A stretch of 64,000 nucleotides of DNA from Stenotrophomonas mori (GCF_023556335.1 NZ_JAIKTS010000001.1:1550001-1614000); one strand, 5' to 3'. Counted from the first letter of the stretch, positions 39,512-50,311 are shown. The notes: generated by a model not told the origin, from the sequence alone. Numbers and translations: made by a program.

Positions 39512-40852
39512 ATGCCCCGCCAATTCCGCTCCGCCTGGTTGAAGACGCTGGCCACCCTGGCCGCGCTGTTGTTGGTGGCCGGGCTGCTGGGCGCGCTGCT
39601 CGGCGCCCCGGCGACGGTGGTGGCGCTGGCCGCGCTGGGCATCCTCGCCTGGCACTACTGGCGGCTGCGCCAGGTACTGCGGCGGCTGACCGCCCGCCAG
39701 CGCTGGGAGACGGCCGACGGCACCGGCGTCTGGAACGAACTGGACCGCCTGCTCCACCGCAACCAGCAGGAAATGCGCGCACGCAAGCGACGCCTGATCG
39801 ACATGCTGCGCAGCTACCGCGCCGCGGCCGCCGCGCTGCCCGACGCGGTGGTGGTGGTGGACCGCAACACCCAGCGCATCCAATGGTTCAACGAGGCCGC
39901 CACGTCGCTGCTTGGCCTGCGGCATCCCGTGGACATGGACGCCGCCCTGGTCGAACGCCTGCAGCCGCTGCCGCTGTCGCACTGGCTGGCCGGCGGCCGC
40001 AATGCCGAACCGATCCTGGACGCCAGCTCGCCGGTGGACCCGGGCATCCGCCTGCACCTGCGCCTGATCCCCTATTCCGACCACCATTGGCTGCTAGTGG
40101 CGCGCGACGTCACCAAGCTGCTGCACCTGGAGCAGGTGCGCCGCGATTTCGTCGCCAACGTCTCCCACGAGCTGCGCACGCCGCTGACCGTGGTGCACGG
40201 CTACCTGGACATGATGGACCCGGAGGACTTCCCCGACACCGGGCCGATGCTGGCGGAGATGCGCAAGCAGTCCCAGCGCATGGCGCAGCTGGTGGAGGAC
40301 CTGCTGACGCTGTCGCGGCTGGAATCGCAGCAGCACACCGAGCTGGACACCGTGGCGATGAGCTCTATGCTCGCCTCGCTGCGCCGCGAAGCCGAGGCGC
40401 ACAGCCACGGCCGCCACACCATCGTCGTGGAGGACACCGCCGACGTCGACCTGGCCGGCTCCAACAAGGAGCTGCACAGCGCCTTCTCCAACCTGGTCAC
40501 CAACGCGGTGCGCTACACCCCGGCCGGCGGCTGCATCACCCTGCGCTTCGCCAACGAAGGCGACGGCGCGCTGCTGGCGGTGACCGACACCGGCTACGGC
40601 ATTCCCGCCAACCACCTGCCGCGGCTGACCGAGCGCTTCTACCGCGTGTCCAGCAGCCGCTCGCGCGAGAGCGGCGGCACCGGTCTGGGGCTGTCCATCG
40701 TCAAGCACATCCTCGGTCTCCACCAGGCGCGGCTGGAGATCCACAGTGAAGTCGGCCGCGGCAGCATCTTCGCCTGCCACTTCGACGCCGAGCACGTCCG
40801 CCCCCGCAGCGCCCCCCTTTCGCCCCCGTCCACGGAAGCCCCTCCGGCATGA
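39512..40852 (+). CDS. phoR: Phosphate sensor histidine kinase PhoR
   Basis: PhoR phosphorylates PhoB at low phosphate. The 446-residue protein has one or two N-terminal membrane helices (residues 12-50), a HAMP-like linker, a PAS domain (ALPDAVVVVDRNTQRIQWFN), the H-box FVANVSHELRTPLTVVHGYL near 218-237, an N-box SNLVTNAVRYTPAGG and a G2 box GGTGLGLSIVKHIL. The wide 75-base gap after phoB probably keeps them in one operon; the TGA overlaps the ppk1 ATG. Confidence 0.95.
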   Translation: MPRQFRSAWLKTLATLAALLLVAGLLGALLGAPATVVALAALGILAWHYWRLRQVLRRLTARQRWETADGTGVWNELDRLLHRNQQEMRARKRRLIDMLRSYRAAAAALPDAVVVVDRNTQRIQWFNEAATSLLGLRHPVDMDAALVERLQPLPLSHWLAGGRNAEPILDASSPVDPGIRLHLRLIPYSDHHWLLVARDVTKLLHLEQVRRDFVANVSHELRTPLTVVHGYLDMMDPEDFPDTGPMLAEMRKQSQRMAQLVEDLLTLSRLESQQHTELDTVAMSSMLASLRREAEAHSHGRHTIVVEDTADVDLAGSNKELHSAFSNLVTNAVRYTPAGGCITLRFANEGDGALLAVTDTGYGIPANHLPRLTERFYRVSSSRSRESGGTGLGLSIVKHILGLHQARLEIHSEVGRGSIFACHFDAEHVRPRSAPLSPPSTEAPPA

Positions 40853-42942
40853 ACGCGCCCCTCCCGCCTCTGGCCACCGCCGCTCCCAGCGCCACCAGCG
40901 ATCCGCTGCGCGATCCGGCGCTGTACATCAACCGCGAACTGTCGCAGCTGGACTTCAACTTCCGCGTGCTGGCACAGGCGATGGACACGCAGGTACCGCT
41001 GCTGGAGCGGCTGCGCTTCCTCTGCATCTCCTGCACCAACCTGGACGAGTTCTTCGAGATCCGCGCCGCCGCGGTGCGCCACGCGCAGGAGTTCGGGCTG
41101 CCGCCGGCACCGGACGGACTGAGCCCGCAGCAGATCCTCGGCGCGATCCACGAGCGCGCCGCGGAACTGGTCGACCAGCAGTACCGCTGCTGGAACGACG
41201 TGCTGCGCCCGGCGCTGCAGGAGGCCGGCATCGGCATCCTCTCGTCCTCGACCTGGACCGCGCGCCAGCGCCGCTGGCTGCGCGCCTATTTCCGCAACGA
41301 GATCATGCCGGTGCTCTCGCCGCTGGGACTGGACCCGTCGCATCCGTTCCCGAAGATCCTCAACAAGTCGCTGAACATCGTCGTCGTGCTCAAGGGCACC
41401 GACGCCTTCGGCCGCACCGGCCACCTGGCGCTGGTGCGCGCGCCGCGCTCGCTGCCGCGCATCATCCAGCTGCCGCGCTCGCTGGGCGGCTCGCAGGACT
41501 TCGTGCTGCTGTCGGCGGTGCTGTCCACCTTCGTCGATGAACTGTTCCCGGGCATGGACGTGCGCGGCGCCTACCAGTTCCGCGTCACCCGCAACTCCGA
41601 GCTGGTGGTGGACGAGGAGGAAGTGGAGAACCTGGCGCTGGCGCTGCGCGACGAGCTGGTCGACCGCGGCTACCGCCCCGCGGTGCGGCTGGAGATCGCC
41701 CACGACTGCCCGCGCCCGATCATGCAGACCCTGCTGCAGAATTTCGGACTGTCCGAGAACGCCGCCTACCGCATCGACGGGTCGGTCAACCTCAACCGGG
41801 TGATCCAGGTCTACGACCTGGTGCAACGCCCGGACCTGAAGTACCCGGCGATGACGCCGCGGGTGCTCAAGACCTCCGAAGGCATCTTCGCCACCGTGGC
41901 GCGCCGCGACGTGCTGCTGCACCACCCGTTCGATTCGTTCAGCACCGTGCTGGAGCTGATCCGCGAGGCGGCGGTGGACCCGAACGTGCTGGCGATCAAG
42001 CAGACCCTGTACCGCACCGGCAAGGACTCCGGGATCGTCGAGGCGCTGATCCAGGCCGCGCGCAACGGCAAGGACGTGACCGTGGTCGTGGAGCTGCGCG
42101 CGCGCTTCGACGAGGAGGCCAACCTCGGCCTCGCCGACCGCCTGCAGGACGCCGGCGTGCAGGTGGTCTACGGCGTGGTCGGCTTCAAGACCCACGCCAA
42201 GATGCTGCTGATCGTGCGCCGCGAAGGGCGCAAGCTGCGCCGCTATGTCCACCTAGGCACCGGCAACTACCACAGCGGCACCGCGCGCGCCTACACCGAC
42301 CTGAGCCTGATCACCGCCGACGCCGACATCGGCAACGATGTCCACCAGCTGTTCCAGCAGCTGTCCGGGCTGGCGCCGAAGATGAAGCTCGACCGCCTGC
42401 TGCAATCGCCGTTCACCCTGCATCCGGGCCTGCTGCAGCGGATCGAGCGCGAGACCCAGCTGGCGCGCGACGGCAAGCCGGGGCGCATCATCGCCAAGAT
42501 GAACGCGCTCAACGAGCCGCAGGTGATCCGCGCCCTGTACACCGCCTCGCAGGCCGGCGTGCAGATCGACCTGATCGTGCGCGGCACCTGCACCCTGCGG
42601 CCGGGCGTGGAGGGCGTCTCGGACAACATCCGCGTCCGTTCGATCGTCGGCCGCTTCCTGGAGCACAGCCGGGTCTACTGGTTCGGCAACAACGGCGCGC
42701 CGGAGCTGTTCTGCGCCAGCGCCGACTGGCTGGAACGCAACCTGCTGCGACGGGTGGAAACCTGCTTCCCGATCCTGGACAGCGACGTGGCCCGGCGCAT
42801 CTACCGCGAGGCGCTGCAGAACTACCTGGACGACAACCTCAACGCCTGGGAACTGCAGGCCGACGGCCAGTACCGCAAGTGCGTCCCGGCCCCCGGGCAG
42901 CCGCTGCACTCGGCACAGCTGGCGCTGCTCGAGTCGCTGTAG
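40849..42942 (+). CDS. ppk1: Polyphosphate kinase Ppk1
   Basis: Ppk1 makes polyphosphate from ATP. The 697-residue protein begins with the Ppk N-domain (YINRELSQLDFNFRVLAQA), has the catalytic histidine in RRYVHLGTGNYHSGTARAYT near 467 and a second phospholipase-D-like HxK-type segment near 610 (FLEHSRVYWFGNNG). Length and order are standard. Coupling to phoR by ATGA places it in the Pho regulon, so polyphosphate synthesis should rise at low phosphate. Confidence 0.97.
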   Translation: MNAPLPPLATAAPSATSDPLRDPALYINRELSQLDFNFRVLAQAMDTQVPLLERLRFLCISCTNLDEFFEIRAAAVRHAQEFGLPPAPDGLSPQQILGAIHERAAELVDQQYRCWNDVLRPALQEAGIGILSSSTWTARQRRWLRAYFRNEIMPVLSPLGLDPSHPFPKILNKSLNIVVVLKGTDAFGRTGHLALVRAPRSLPRIIQLPRSLGGSQDFVLLSAVLSTFVDELFPGMDVRGAYQFRVTRNSELVVDEEEVENLALALRDELVDRGYRPAVRLEIAHDCPRPIMQTLLQNFGLSENAAYRIDGSVNLNRVIQVYDLVQRPDLKYPAMTPRVLKTSEGIFATVARRDVLLHHPFDSFSTVLELIREAAVDPNVLAIKQTLYRTGKDSGIVEALIQAARNGKDVTVVVELRARFDEEANLGLADRLQDAGVQVVYGVVGFKTHAKMLLIVRREGRKLRRYVHLGTGNYHSGTARAYTDLSLITADADIGNDVHQLFQQLSGLAPKMKLDRLLQSPFTLHPGLLQRIERETQLARDGKPGRIIAKMNALNEPQVIRALYTASQAGVQIDLIVRGTCTLRPGVEGVSDNIRVRSIVGRFLEHSRVYWFGNNGAPELFCASADWLERNLLRRVETCFPILDSDVARRIYREALQNYLDDNLNAWELQADGQYRKCVPAPGQPLHSAQLALLESL

Positions 42943-43054
42943 GCACCGCCCCGCGCCGGCGCCGGAAACAGCCGCCGGCGCCACGCCCGCCTTCACCGCC
43001 GCGTCCGGCACGGGCATCCATGTTCCCGATTCCGCCATCCGCTACCATTCGCCC

Positions 43055-44581
43055 ATGCCCCAGTCTTCCACGACCTTCCCCCCGCTGCAGGACGGCGACC
43101 TGCTGGCCGCCATCGACCTGGGGTCCAACAGCTTCCACATGGTGATCGCCCGCTACCTGATGGGCCAGCTGCGGGTGGTGGACCGGCTGCGCGAAACCGT
43201 GCGCATGGCCGATGGCCTGGACGGCAAGGGCGGGCTGTCCGCCGAGGCGCGGCAGCGCGCGCTGGAATGCCTGGCCCGTTTCGGCCAGCGCATCCGCAGC
43301 ATCCCGCCGCACCGGGTACGCGCCCTGGCCACCAACACCGTGCGCCGGCTGCGCTCGCCGCTGTCGTTCCTGATGCCGGCCGAGACCGCGCTGGGCCATG
43401 CCATCGAAGTGGTCAGCGGCCGCGAGGAGGCGCGCCTGATCTACCTGGGCGTGGCGCATGCGCAACCGCCACGGACCGGCCAGCGGCGGCTGGTGGTCGA
43501 CATCGGCGGCGGCTCCACCGAATTCATCATCGGCAGCGGCATGCAGACGCTGGAGCGCGAGAGCCTGCAGGCCGGCTGCATCGCCAGCACCCGCCGCTTC
43601 TTCCCCGGCGGCAAGCTGAGCCGCAAGCGCTGGAAAGAGGCGCTGACCGAGATCGGCGCCGAGTTCCAGCCGTTCGCCGCCCGCTTCCGGGCACTGGGCT
43701 GGCATGAAGCGCTGGGCTCGTCCGGCACCCACAAGGCGATCAGCGAGATCTGCGCGGCGATGAAGCTGAGCAAGGGCGCGATCACCGCGCAGGCTCTCCC
43801 GCAACTGCGCGAGGAGCTGCTGCGCGCCAAGCACATCGACGACATCAACCTGCCGACACTGGCCAGCGAACGGCGGCCGATCATCGCCGGCGGGGTGCTG
43901 GTGCTGGAGGCCGCCTTCCAGGCGCTGGACCTGCAGAAGCTGCTGGTCAGCAAGGCGGCCATGCGCGAAGGCATCCTCTACGACATCGTCGGCCGTGCCG
44001 GCGACAACGACCCGCGCGACGAATCGGTGGCCGCGCTGATCCGGCGGTACGCCATCGACGAGGCCCAGGCGCAGCGTGTGGAAGCCACGGCGCAGCGCCT
44101 GTTCGAACAGGTCGCCCCGTCCTGGAAGCTGGATTCGGACGACGCGCGCATGCTCGGCTGGGCCGCGCGCCTGCACGAACTGGGGTTGATGATCGCCCAC
44201 AGCGGCTACCACACCCACGGCAGCTACGTGATCGAGCACTCGGACATCGCCGGGTTCTCGCGCCAGGAGCAGCAGATGCTGGCCGCGCTGATCCGCACCC
44301 ACCGCCGCGGCATCCCCAAGACCGTCTTCGACGCCCTGCCCGACCGCCTGGTGCTGCCGGCCCGGCGTACCGCCGCCCTGCTGCGCCTGGCGGTGCTGCT
44401 GCACCGCGCCCGCGAGGACGACCCGATCCCGCTGCTGGACCTGGGCGTGGACGGCAACACGCTGTCGCTGGTGCTGGACCAGGCCTACATCGACGCCCGG
44501 CCGCTGCTGCGCGCCGACCTGGCCGGCGAGCACGACGGCATGAGCGGCCTGGGCATCACCTTCCGCCCGTTCATCGCCTGA
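43055..44581 (+). CDS. ppx: Exopolyphosphatase/guanosine pentaphosphatase Ppx
   Basis: Ppx degrades polyphosphate from its ends and may also hydrolyse pppGpp. The 508-residue ASKHA-fold protein has AAIDLGSNSFHMVIARYL at residues 18-35, the second phosphate loop VVDIGGGSTEFIIGSG near 151 and a C-terminal HD-like region (HELGLMIAHSGYHTHGSYVI near 372). It follows ppk1 on the same strand after 112 bases, a common ppk1-ppx pairing giving synthesis and degradation under joint control. Confidence 0.95.
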   Translation: MPQSSTTFPPLQDGDLLAAIDLGSNSFHMVIARYLMGQLRVVDRLRETVRMADGLDGKGGLSAEARQRALECLARFGQRIRSIPPHRVRALATNTVRRLRSPLSFLMPAETALGHAIEVVSGREEARLIYLGVAHAQPPRTGQRRLVVDIGGGSTEFIIGSGMQTLERESLQAGCIASTRRFFPGGKLSRKRWKEALTEIGAEFQPFAARFRALGWHEALGSSGTHKAISEICAAMKLSKGAITAQALPQLREELLRAKHIDDINLPTLASERRPIIAGGVLVLEAAFQALDLQKLLVSKAAMREGILYDIVGRAGDNDPRDESVAALIRRYAIDEAQAQRVEATAQRLFEQVAPSWKLDSDDARMLGWAARLHELGLMIAHSGYHTHGSYVIEHSDIAGFSRQEQQMLAALIRTHRRGIPKTVFDALPDRLVLPARRTAALLRLAVLLHRAREDDPIPLLDLGVDGNTLSLVLDQAYIDARPLLRADLAGEHDGMSGLGITFRPFIA

Positions 44582-44669
44582 CGCCCCCGCCGCTGTCATG
44601 CGGCGGTCACCGGACGGACACCTTCCCGCCACGGCGGCCCGGCACGCTTGCCGGCAAAGGGAGGCCGCC

Positions 44670-45806
44670 ATGCGCTATGCCATCGTCACCGAGACCTATC
44701 CGCCGGAGGTCAACGGCGTCGCCCTGACCGTCCAGGGCCTGGAGCGCGGCCTGCGCGCGCGCGGCAACACCGTGGACCTGGTGCGTCCACGCCAGCCGGG
44801 CACTGCGCAGAATCCGCACGAACTGCTGGTCGCCGGCCTCGCCCTGCCACGCTATCCGGGCCTGCGCTTCGGGCTGCCCGCCCCCTACCGGCTTGCCCAG
44901 CAGTGGCGCCGCGAACGGCCCGATGCGGTCTACGTGGCCACCGAAGGCCCCCTGGGCTGGTCGGCGCTGCGCGCCGCGCGCAGGCTCGGCATCCCGGTCG
45001 CCACCGGCCTGCATACCCGCTTCGACAGCTACCTGCCCGACTATGGCGCCACCTGGCTGCAACCGGCCGCGCTGGGCTGGATGCGCCGCTTCCACAACCA
45101 GGGCGATGCCACCGTGGTCCCTACCCGCGAACTGCAGGACTTCCTGCACCGCAACGGCTTCCGGCATCCCCGGCACCTGGCCCGGGCGGTGGACGCATCG
45201 CAGTTCTCGCCCCGGCACCGCGATGCCGGCCTGCGCCGCGCCTGGGGCCTGCACGACCACGACCTGGCGGTGATCCATGTCGGGCGCATCGCCGCGGAGA
45301 AGAACCTCGACCTGGCCGTGCAGGCGTTCCGCCGCCTCCAGCGGCTGCGTCCCGAGGCGCGCTTCGTGTGGGTCGGCGACGGCCCGCTGCGCGAACGCCT
45401 CGCCCGCGACAACCCCGACTTCGTGTTCTGCGGCCTGCAGCGCGGACAGGACCTGGCACGCCATTTCGCCAGCGGTGACCTGTTCCTGTTCCCCAGCCGC
45501 AGCGAGACCTTCGGCAACGTCACCCTGGAGGCCATGGCCAGCGGCGTGGCCACCGTCGCCTTCGACTACGGCGCCGCCCGCGAGCACCTGCAGGACGGGC
45601 ACAGCGGCCTGGCGGTCGGGGACGATGCCGGCTTCATCGACGCGGCGCTGCTCCTGGCCGGCGACGATCCGCTGCGGGCGGCACTCGGCCGACACGCCTG
45701 CCAGGCCATGCAGCAACTACATCCCGACCAGGTCGTCGCCGAGTTCGAAGCCCTGCTGCTCCAGCTCGCCCACCGGGAGAACGATCATGTCGCCGCTGCC
45801 GCGTAA
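44670..45806 (+). CDS. GT4-family glycosyltransferase
   Basis: A 378-residue retaining glycosyltransferase with two Rossmann domains. The start MRYAIVTETYPPEVNGVALT, the acceptor-domain ATGLHTRFDSYLPDYG and the donor region HVGRIAAEKNLDLAVQAFRR and FPSRSETFGNVTLEAMASG (E-x7-E motif) match GT4 enzymes that add mannose, glucose or glucuronic acid to lipids. The acceptor is unknown; the neighbours (PAP2 phosphatase, lpxH) point to membrane lipids. GGGAGG six bases before ATG 44670 supports the start. Confidence 0.87.
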   Translation: MRYAIVTETYPPEVNGVALTVQGLERGLRARGNTVDLVRPRQPGTAQNPHELLVAGLALPRYPGLRFGLPAPYRLAQQWRRERPDAVYVATEGPLGWSALRAARRLGIPVATGLHTRFDSYLPDYGATWLQPAALGWMRRFHNQGDATVVPTRELQDFLHRNGFRHPRHLARAVDASQFSPRHRDAGLRRAWGLHDHDLAVIHVGRIAAEKNLDLAVQAFRRLQRLRPEARFVWVGDGPLRERLARDNPDFVFCGLQRGQDLARHFASGDLFLFPSRSETFGNVTLEAMASGVATVAFDYGAAREHLQDGHSGLAVGDDAGFIDAALLLAGDDPLRAALGRHACQAMQQLHPDQVVAEFEALLLQLAHRENDHVAAAA

Positions 45807-46326
45807 CGGCCTGCTCGCGCGCGAGGCGCGCTGGTGCCGGCGTGCCAACCAGTACGGCCGCCACCGCCGCGTCCGCACCGTGTTCGCCATCATCAGCCGG
45901 CTCGGCGACGGCATGTTCTGGTACCTGCTGATGGCCGCCCTGGTCCTGGCCGACGGCATGGACGGCCTGCGCGCCTCGGCGCACATGGCCGCCACCGGCC
46001 TGGCCGCGCTCACCCTGTACAAGGTACTCAAGCGCTGGACCCGGCGGCCGCGGCCGTTCGCCGCCGACCTGCGCATCCGCGCCTGGGTTGCGCCGCTGGA
46101 CGAATACAGCTTCCCCTCCGGCCACACGCTGCACGCGGTGTCGTTCACGGTGGTCGCGCTGGCCTACTACCCCTGGCTGGCGCCGCTGCTGCTGCCGTTC
46201 ACCGCCGGCGTCGCGGTGTCGCGGGTGGTGCTCGGCCTGCACTATCCCAGCGATGTGCTGGCCGCGACCGGCATCGCCCTGCTGCTGGGCGCCGCCTCGC
46301 TGCAGCTGTGGCCGCTGCCGTCCTGA
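45787..46326 (+). CDS. PAP2-family membrane lipid phosphatase
   Basis: A 179-residue membrane phosphatase of the PAP2 superfamily. The three active-site signatures are visible: [10 protein letters not shown] (K-x6-RP) near 79-88, [11 protein letters not shown] near 106-116 and [12 protein letters not shown] near 145-156. Helices flank each motif. It probably dephosphorylates a lipid phosphate at the periplasmic face. It overlaps the glycosyltransferase gene by 20 bases, so the two are likely coupled in one pathway, for example glycolipid synthesis and product release. Confidence 0.9.
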   Translation: MSPLPRNGLLAREARWCRRANQYGRHRRVRTVFAIISRLGDGMFWYLLMAALVLADGMDGLRASAHMAATGLAALTLYKVLKRWTRRPRPFAADLRIRAWVAPLDEYSFPSGHTLHAVSFTVVALAYYPWLAPLLLPFTAGVAVSRVVLGLHYPSDVLAATGIALLLGAASLQLWPLPS

Positions 46327-46408
46327 GCCGCCCCGTCGGCGGGGCCGACCGTGGGCCGCCGTCCACCTCCCCGGGCGGCGCCATGGACAATGCCCCTACA
46401 ATGCGGGC

Positions 46409-47155
46409 ATGACCACGCTGTTCATCTCCGATCTGCACCTGGACCCCAGCCGTCCGGCCATCACCGAGCTGTTCCTGGATTTCCTGCACGGGGAAGCGCG
46501 CCAGGCCGAGGCGCTGTACATCCTCGGCGACCTGTTCGAAGCCTGGATCGGCGACGACACGCCCTCGCCGGCCGCCGATGCAGTCGCCACGGCGCTGCGC
46601 AGCCTGGCCGATGCCGGGGTCCCGGTGGCCTTCATCCGTGGCAACCGTGATTTCCTGCTGGGCGAGGCCTATGCCGCACGCGCCGGGATGCGCATCCTGC
46701 CCGACCCCTGCGTGATCACGCTGTACGGCAAACCGGTGATGCTGCAGCACGGCGACCTGCTGTGCACCGACGACACCGCCTACCAGGCGTTCCGGGCGCA
46801 GACCCGCGACCCGGCCTTCATCGCCCAGTTCCTCTCGCAACCGCTGGACGCGCGCATCGCCTTCGCGCAGAAGGCCCGCGCCGCCAGCCAGGCCCGGCAG
46901 TCGGAGCTGAAACAGGACGACCGCGCGCAGTTCGAGGTCGTCACCGATGTCGCCCCGGCCGAGGTCGCCGCCACCTTCGCCCGCTACGGCGTGGACACGA
47001 TGATCCATGGCCATACCCATCGCCCCGCGGTGCACCGCGTTCAGGTCGGCGGACGGGACTGTACCCGCATCGTGCTGGGCGACTGGTACGAACAGGGCTC
47101 GGTACTGCGGGTGGATGCCCACGGCTACCGGCTGGATGCACTGAGCGCCGCCTGA
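46409..47155 (+). CDS. lpxH: UDP-2,3-diacylglucosamine diphosphatase LpxH
   Basis: LpxH cleaves UDP-2,3-diacylglucosamine to lipid X in lipid A synthesis. The 248-residue metallophosphoesterase has [10 protein letters not shown] at residues 5-14, [13 protein letters not shown] near 38, [11 protein letters not shown] near 76, [13 protein letters not shown] near 110 and [12 protein letters not shown] near 194, all metal-binding motifs. It follows the glycosyltransferase-PAP2 pair on the same strand. Confidence 0.95.
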   Translation: MTTLFISDLHLDPSRPAITELFLDFLHGEARQAEALYILGDLFEAWIGDDTPSPAADAVATALRSLADAGVPVAFIRGNRDFLLGEAYAARAGMRILPDPCVITLYGKPVMLQHGDLLCTDDTAYQAFRAQTRDPAFIAQFLSQPLDARIAFAQKARAASQARQSELKQDDRAQFEVVTDVAPAEVAATFARYGVDTMIHGHTHRPAVHRVQVGGRDCTRIVLGDWYEQGSVLRVDAHGYRLDALSAA

Positions 47156-47348
47156 GCCAGGAACCGCACCGGGCCGGAACCCACCGCGCCCGCTCCTGTG
47201 GCCCCCGTCGGCACCGCGCCCCGGCCGTTCCCCGCACGCGGCCACGACGGGCACCGCGTTCCGCGTCCCGGGCGACGCCGGGCCAGGCGCCGGGAGGCGC
47301 GGGCCGCACACCGCCACCGATGGGAAGCCGCGGTCACCGCGGAACCGC

Positions 47349-47795
47349 TTACTGCGGCGGCGGTGGCGAAGCCGGATCGAACGCGCACCCCGGCGCGGTT
47401 TCATCGTCCAGCCGCCAGGTCACGCTGAAGGGATGGACCTGGTCGGACATGCCGTCCGAGCAGCGTTCACGGCGCACATCCAGCCGGAACGGCGAGCCGC
47501 CGTCCTCGCCCCACAGATGCAGGCCCTCGGCATCCACGCTGCGCTCGGCCTGCAGCCGGCGCGGCGCGTCCAGGGTATCCGGCGTGGTGTAGGTCAGCAC
47601 CTGGCCATCCACCCGCACTCCCCAGAACGGCTCGACACCGCCGGCCTGCAGCGCGTCCGGGAACACCGCGGTGCCCTCCCCGTCACGCGGCGCCGGCACC
47701 TCTGCGGACGGAGCCTCCGCCTCCGGTACCGCCGGCGTGCAGGCCAGCAGCAACAGCATCGGCAGGATCATCGACAACGGGCGGATGGAACGCAT
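47349..47795 (-). CDS. COG3650-type periplasmic lipoprotein
   Basis: A 148-residue lipoprotein: signal peptide with lipobox LLLAC, Cys19 lipidated. The core GGVEPFWGVRVDGQVLTYTT and ERCSDGMSDQVHPFSVTWRL, ending GCAFD, matches the small COG3650 domain found in heat-shock or META-type envelope proteins; function unknown. It is preceded by 65 bases and by the DUF455 gene upstream on the same strand. Confidence 0.8.
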   Translation of the reverse strand: MRSIRPLSMILPMLLLLACTPAVPEAEAPSAEVPAPRDGEGTAVFPDALQAGGVEPFWGVRVDGQVLTYTTPDTLDAPRRLQAERSVDAEGLHLWGEDGGSPFRLDVRRERCSDGMSDQVHPFSVTWRLDDETAPGCAFDPASPPPPQ

Positions 47796-47859
47796 GCGGG
47801 ATCTCCAGGGAGACGGGCTGGGGGGCCATCATCGCACAGGGCCCGTCAGGCCCGGCCGC

Positions 47860-48774
47860 TCACCGGGCCTGCTCGACCAGGTCCGCCAGCTCGTCCTCGT
47901 CGAAACCGGCCAGCAGGCGCGCTTCGAGGTTGAACGGGCCATGCAGGTACCCGCCGGCGTATTCGCGCAGCAGTTCCTTGAAGCGGGCGCGCGGTTCGAC
48001 ACCGGCACGCTCGCAGTACCAGCGGTACCAGCGCGAGCCGGCGGCGACATGCGCGACTTCCTCGCGCAGGATCACCTCCAGCACGTCGGCGGTGGCCTCG
48101 TCGCCCAGCGCGCGCAGCCGGACGATCATGCCCGGGGTCACGTCGAGCCCGCGCGCCTCCAGGACCCGCGGCACCAGCGCCATCCGCGCCAGCCCGTCGT
48201 GCGCGGTCTTCTCGCACATCTCCCACAGGCCGTTGTGGGCCGGGAAGTCGGCGTAGTCGTAGCCATGCGCCTGCAGGCGTCCGCGCAGCAGCATGAAATG
48301 GCGCGCCTCGTCGTCGGCGCAGCTCACCCAGTCGGCGTGGAAACTGCCGGGCAGGCCCCGGAACCGGTAGACCGCATCCCAGGCCAGGTCGATGGCGTTG
48401 AGTTCGATATGGGCGATGGCGTGGATGAACGCCGCCCGGCCCTCCGCGCTGCCCAGCCCCCGCCGCGGCAGGTCGCGCGGATGCACCGTCACCAGGTGCG
48501 CCGGGCGCCCGGGCATGCGGATCGGCGCCGGCGCCGGGGCCTGCAACGGCGCCTTCAGGCGGCCTGCACGGAAACGCGCGGCGTAGGCCCGCGTCAATGC
48601 CACCTTGCGCAGCGGGTCGGCCTCGTCCAGGCAGTGGCAGGCCGCGGCATGGAGATCCTCTTCCGGGAGATCGTCCACCCCGGTGCCGGGATCGTCCGCC
48701 GCCGACGGCGCCCGCACGCCATCGGGCAGGCAGGTCGCAGGGCCGGGAACCACGGGGCGGCGGGGATTGCTCAT
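47860..48774 (-). CDS. DUF455 ferritin-like protein
   Basis: A 304-residue member of the DUF455 (COG2833) ferritin-like family. The four-helix metal site is suggested by FIHAIAHIELNAIDLAWDAV near 114-133 (E/H ligands), DDEARHFMLLRGRL near 152 and EVILREEVAHVAAGSRWYRW near 231-250. Such proteins may oxidise or carry iron, and are sometimes tied to tRNA-modification or lipid chemistry; none is proven here. It is 39 bases downstream of purF on the same strand. Confidence 0.85.
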   Translation of the reverse strand: MSNPRRPVVPGPATCLPDGVRAPSAADDPGTGVDDLPEEDLHAAACHCLDEADPLRKVALTRAYAARFRAGRLKAPLQAPAPAPIRMPGRPAHLVTVHPRDLPRRGLGSAEGRAAFIHAIAHIELNAIDLAWDAVYRFRGLPGSFHADWVSCADDEARHFMLLRGRLQAHGYDYADFPAHNGLWEMCEKTAHDGLARMALVPRVLEARGLDVTPGMIVRLRALGDEATADVLEVILREEVAHVAAGSRWYRWYCERAGVEPRARFKELLREYAGGYLHGPFNLEARLLAGFDEDELADLVEQAR

Positions 48775-48813
48775 CGGTATCCGCAGGAAGGGCCTGGTGC
48801 TGCCGGCCGGCGG

Positions 48814-50280
48814 TCAGGCGCGGCGCTGGGTCTTGGCCTCGTCCGAGCGCAGTTGCTGGATGCGGCCGAAATACCCCGGCTCGATGCCGGTGACGTAGTG
48901 CCCGTTGAAGCAGGACGAATCGAACCCCTGCAGGGCCGGATTGCCCTCGCGCACCGCCGCTTCCAGGTCTTCCAGGTCCTGGTAGACCAGCCAGTCGCAG
49001 CCCAGGTGCTTCTCGATGTCCTCGACGCTGCGCTCGTGCGCCACCAGCTCCTCGGCCGCGGGCATGTCGATGCCGTAGATGTTGGGATGGCGCACCGGCG
49101 GGGCGGCGCTGGCCAGGTAGACCTTGCGCGCACCGGCGTCGCGCGCCATCTGCACGATCTGCTGGCTGGTGGTGCCGCGCACGATCGAGTCGTCCACCAG
49201 CAGCACCACGCGGTTGCGGAACTCCAGGTGGATCGGGTTGAGCTTGCGGCGCACCGATTTCACCCGCTCGCCCTGCCCCGGCATGATGAAGGTGCGGCCG
49301 ACGTAGCGGTTCTTGACGAAGCCTTCGCGGTACTTCACCCCGAGCACGTTGGAGATCTCCAGCGCCGCATCGCGCGAGGTGTCCGGGATCGGGATGATGG
49401 TGTCGATGTCGTGGTCCGGGCGCAGGCGCAGGATCTTCTCGCCCAGCTTCTGGCCCATGCGCATGCGCGCCTTGTGCACCGAGACGTTGTCGATCATCGA
49501 ATCCGGGCGCGCGAAGTACACGTACTCGAAGATGCACGGGGTCTGCTGGGTGGTGGTCGCGCAGACCTCGGCGAACAGTTCGCCGCGCTCGGTGATCACC
49601 ACCGCCTCGCCCGGCGCGACGTCGCGCACGCGCTCGAAGCCGAGCACGTCCAGCGCCACCGACTCGGAGGCGACGATGTACTCGTCGCCCTCGGCGTGCG
49701 CGCGCTTGCCCAGCACCAGCGGGCGGATGCCATGCGGATCGCGGAAAGCCACCAGGCCCAGGCCCAGCACCACGCTGACCACCGCATAGCCGCCCTTGCA
49801 GCGGCGGTGCACGCCGGCCACGGCACGGATCGCTGCTTCCGGGGTGAGCATGCGCTGCGCGTCCAGCTCATAGGCGAACACGTTCAGCAGCACTTCGCTG
49901 TCCGAATCGGTATTGATGTTGCGGCGGTCGGCCTCGAACACCTGCTGACGCAGCGCCTCGGTGTTGATCAGGTTGCCGTTGTGCGCCAGCGCGATCCCGT
50001 AGGGCGAGTTGACGTAGAACGGCTGCGCCTCGTCGGTCCCCTCCGAACCGGCGGTCGGGTAGCGCACATGGGCGATGCCGACGCGGCCCTGCAGCACCGC
50101 CATGCGGCGCTCGTCGAACACGTCCCGCACCAGGCCATTGGCCTTCTCCACCCGCAGCCGGGTGCCGTGCGCGGTGGCGATGCCCGCCGCATCCTGGCCG
50201 CGGTGCTGGAGGACGGTCAGGCCGTCATAAAGCTGTCCGGCGACGTTCTGGTTGCCGACGATTCCGACGATGCCACACAT
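48814..50280 (-). CDS. purF: Amidophosphoribosyltransferase PurF
   Basis: PurF catalyses the first committed step of purine synthesis, making phosphoribosylamine from PRPP and glutamine. The 488-residue enzyme starts [10 protein letters not shown], Cys2 being the N-terminal glutaminase nucleophile, with [20 protein letters not shown] near 68-87. The phosphoribosyltransferase part has the PRPP loop [20 protein letters not shown] near 366-385. It lies downstream of cvpA, as in Escherichia coli. Confidence 0.97.
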   Translation of the reverse strand: MCGIVGIVGNQNVAGQLYDGLTVLQHRGQDAAGIATAHGTRLRVEKANGLVRDVFDERRMAVLQGRVGIAHVRYPTAGSEGTDEAQPFYVNSPYGIALAHNGNLINTEALRQQVFEADRRNINTDSDSEVLLNVFAYELDAQRMLTPEAAIRAVAGVHRRCKGGYAVVSVVLGLGLVAFRDPHGIRPLVLGKRAHAEGDEYIVASESVALDVLGFERVRDVAPGEAVVITERGELFAEVCATTTQQTPCIFEYVYFARPDSMIDNVSVHKARMRMGQKLGEKILRLRPDHDIDTIIPIPDTSRDAALEISNVLGVKYREGFVKNRYVGRTFIMPGQGERVKSVRRKLNPIHLEFRNRVVLLVDDSIVRGTTSQQIVQMARDAGARKVYLASAAPPVRHPNIYGIDMPAAEELVAHERSVEDIEKHLGCDWLVYQDLEDLEAAVREGNPALQGFDSSCFNGHYVTGIEPGYFGRIQQLRSDEAKTQRRA

Positions 50281-50311
50281 GTTGCGCGATCTCCGCTGGG
50301 CGTGCGCCCGG

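Noticed and set aside
44587..44606. Terminator after ppx
   Set aside because: A seven-base GC stem exists but has no T-run and no support beyond that.
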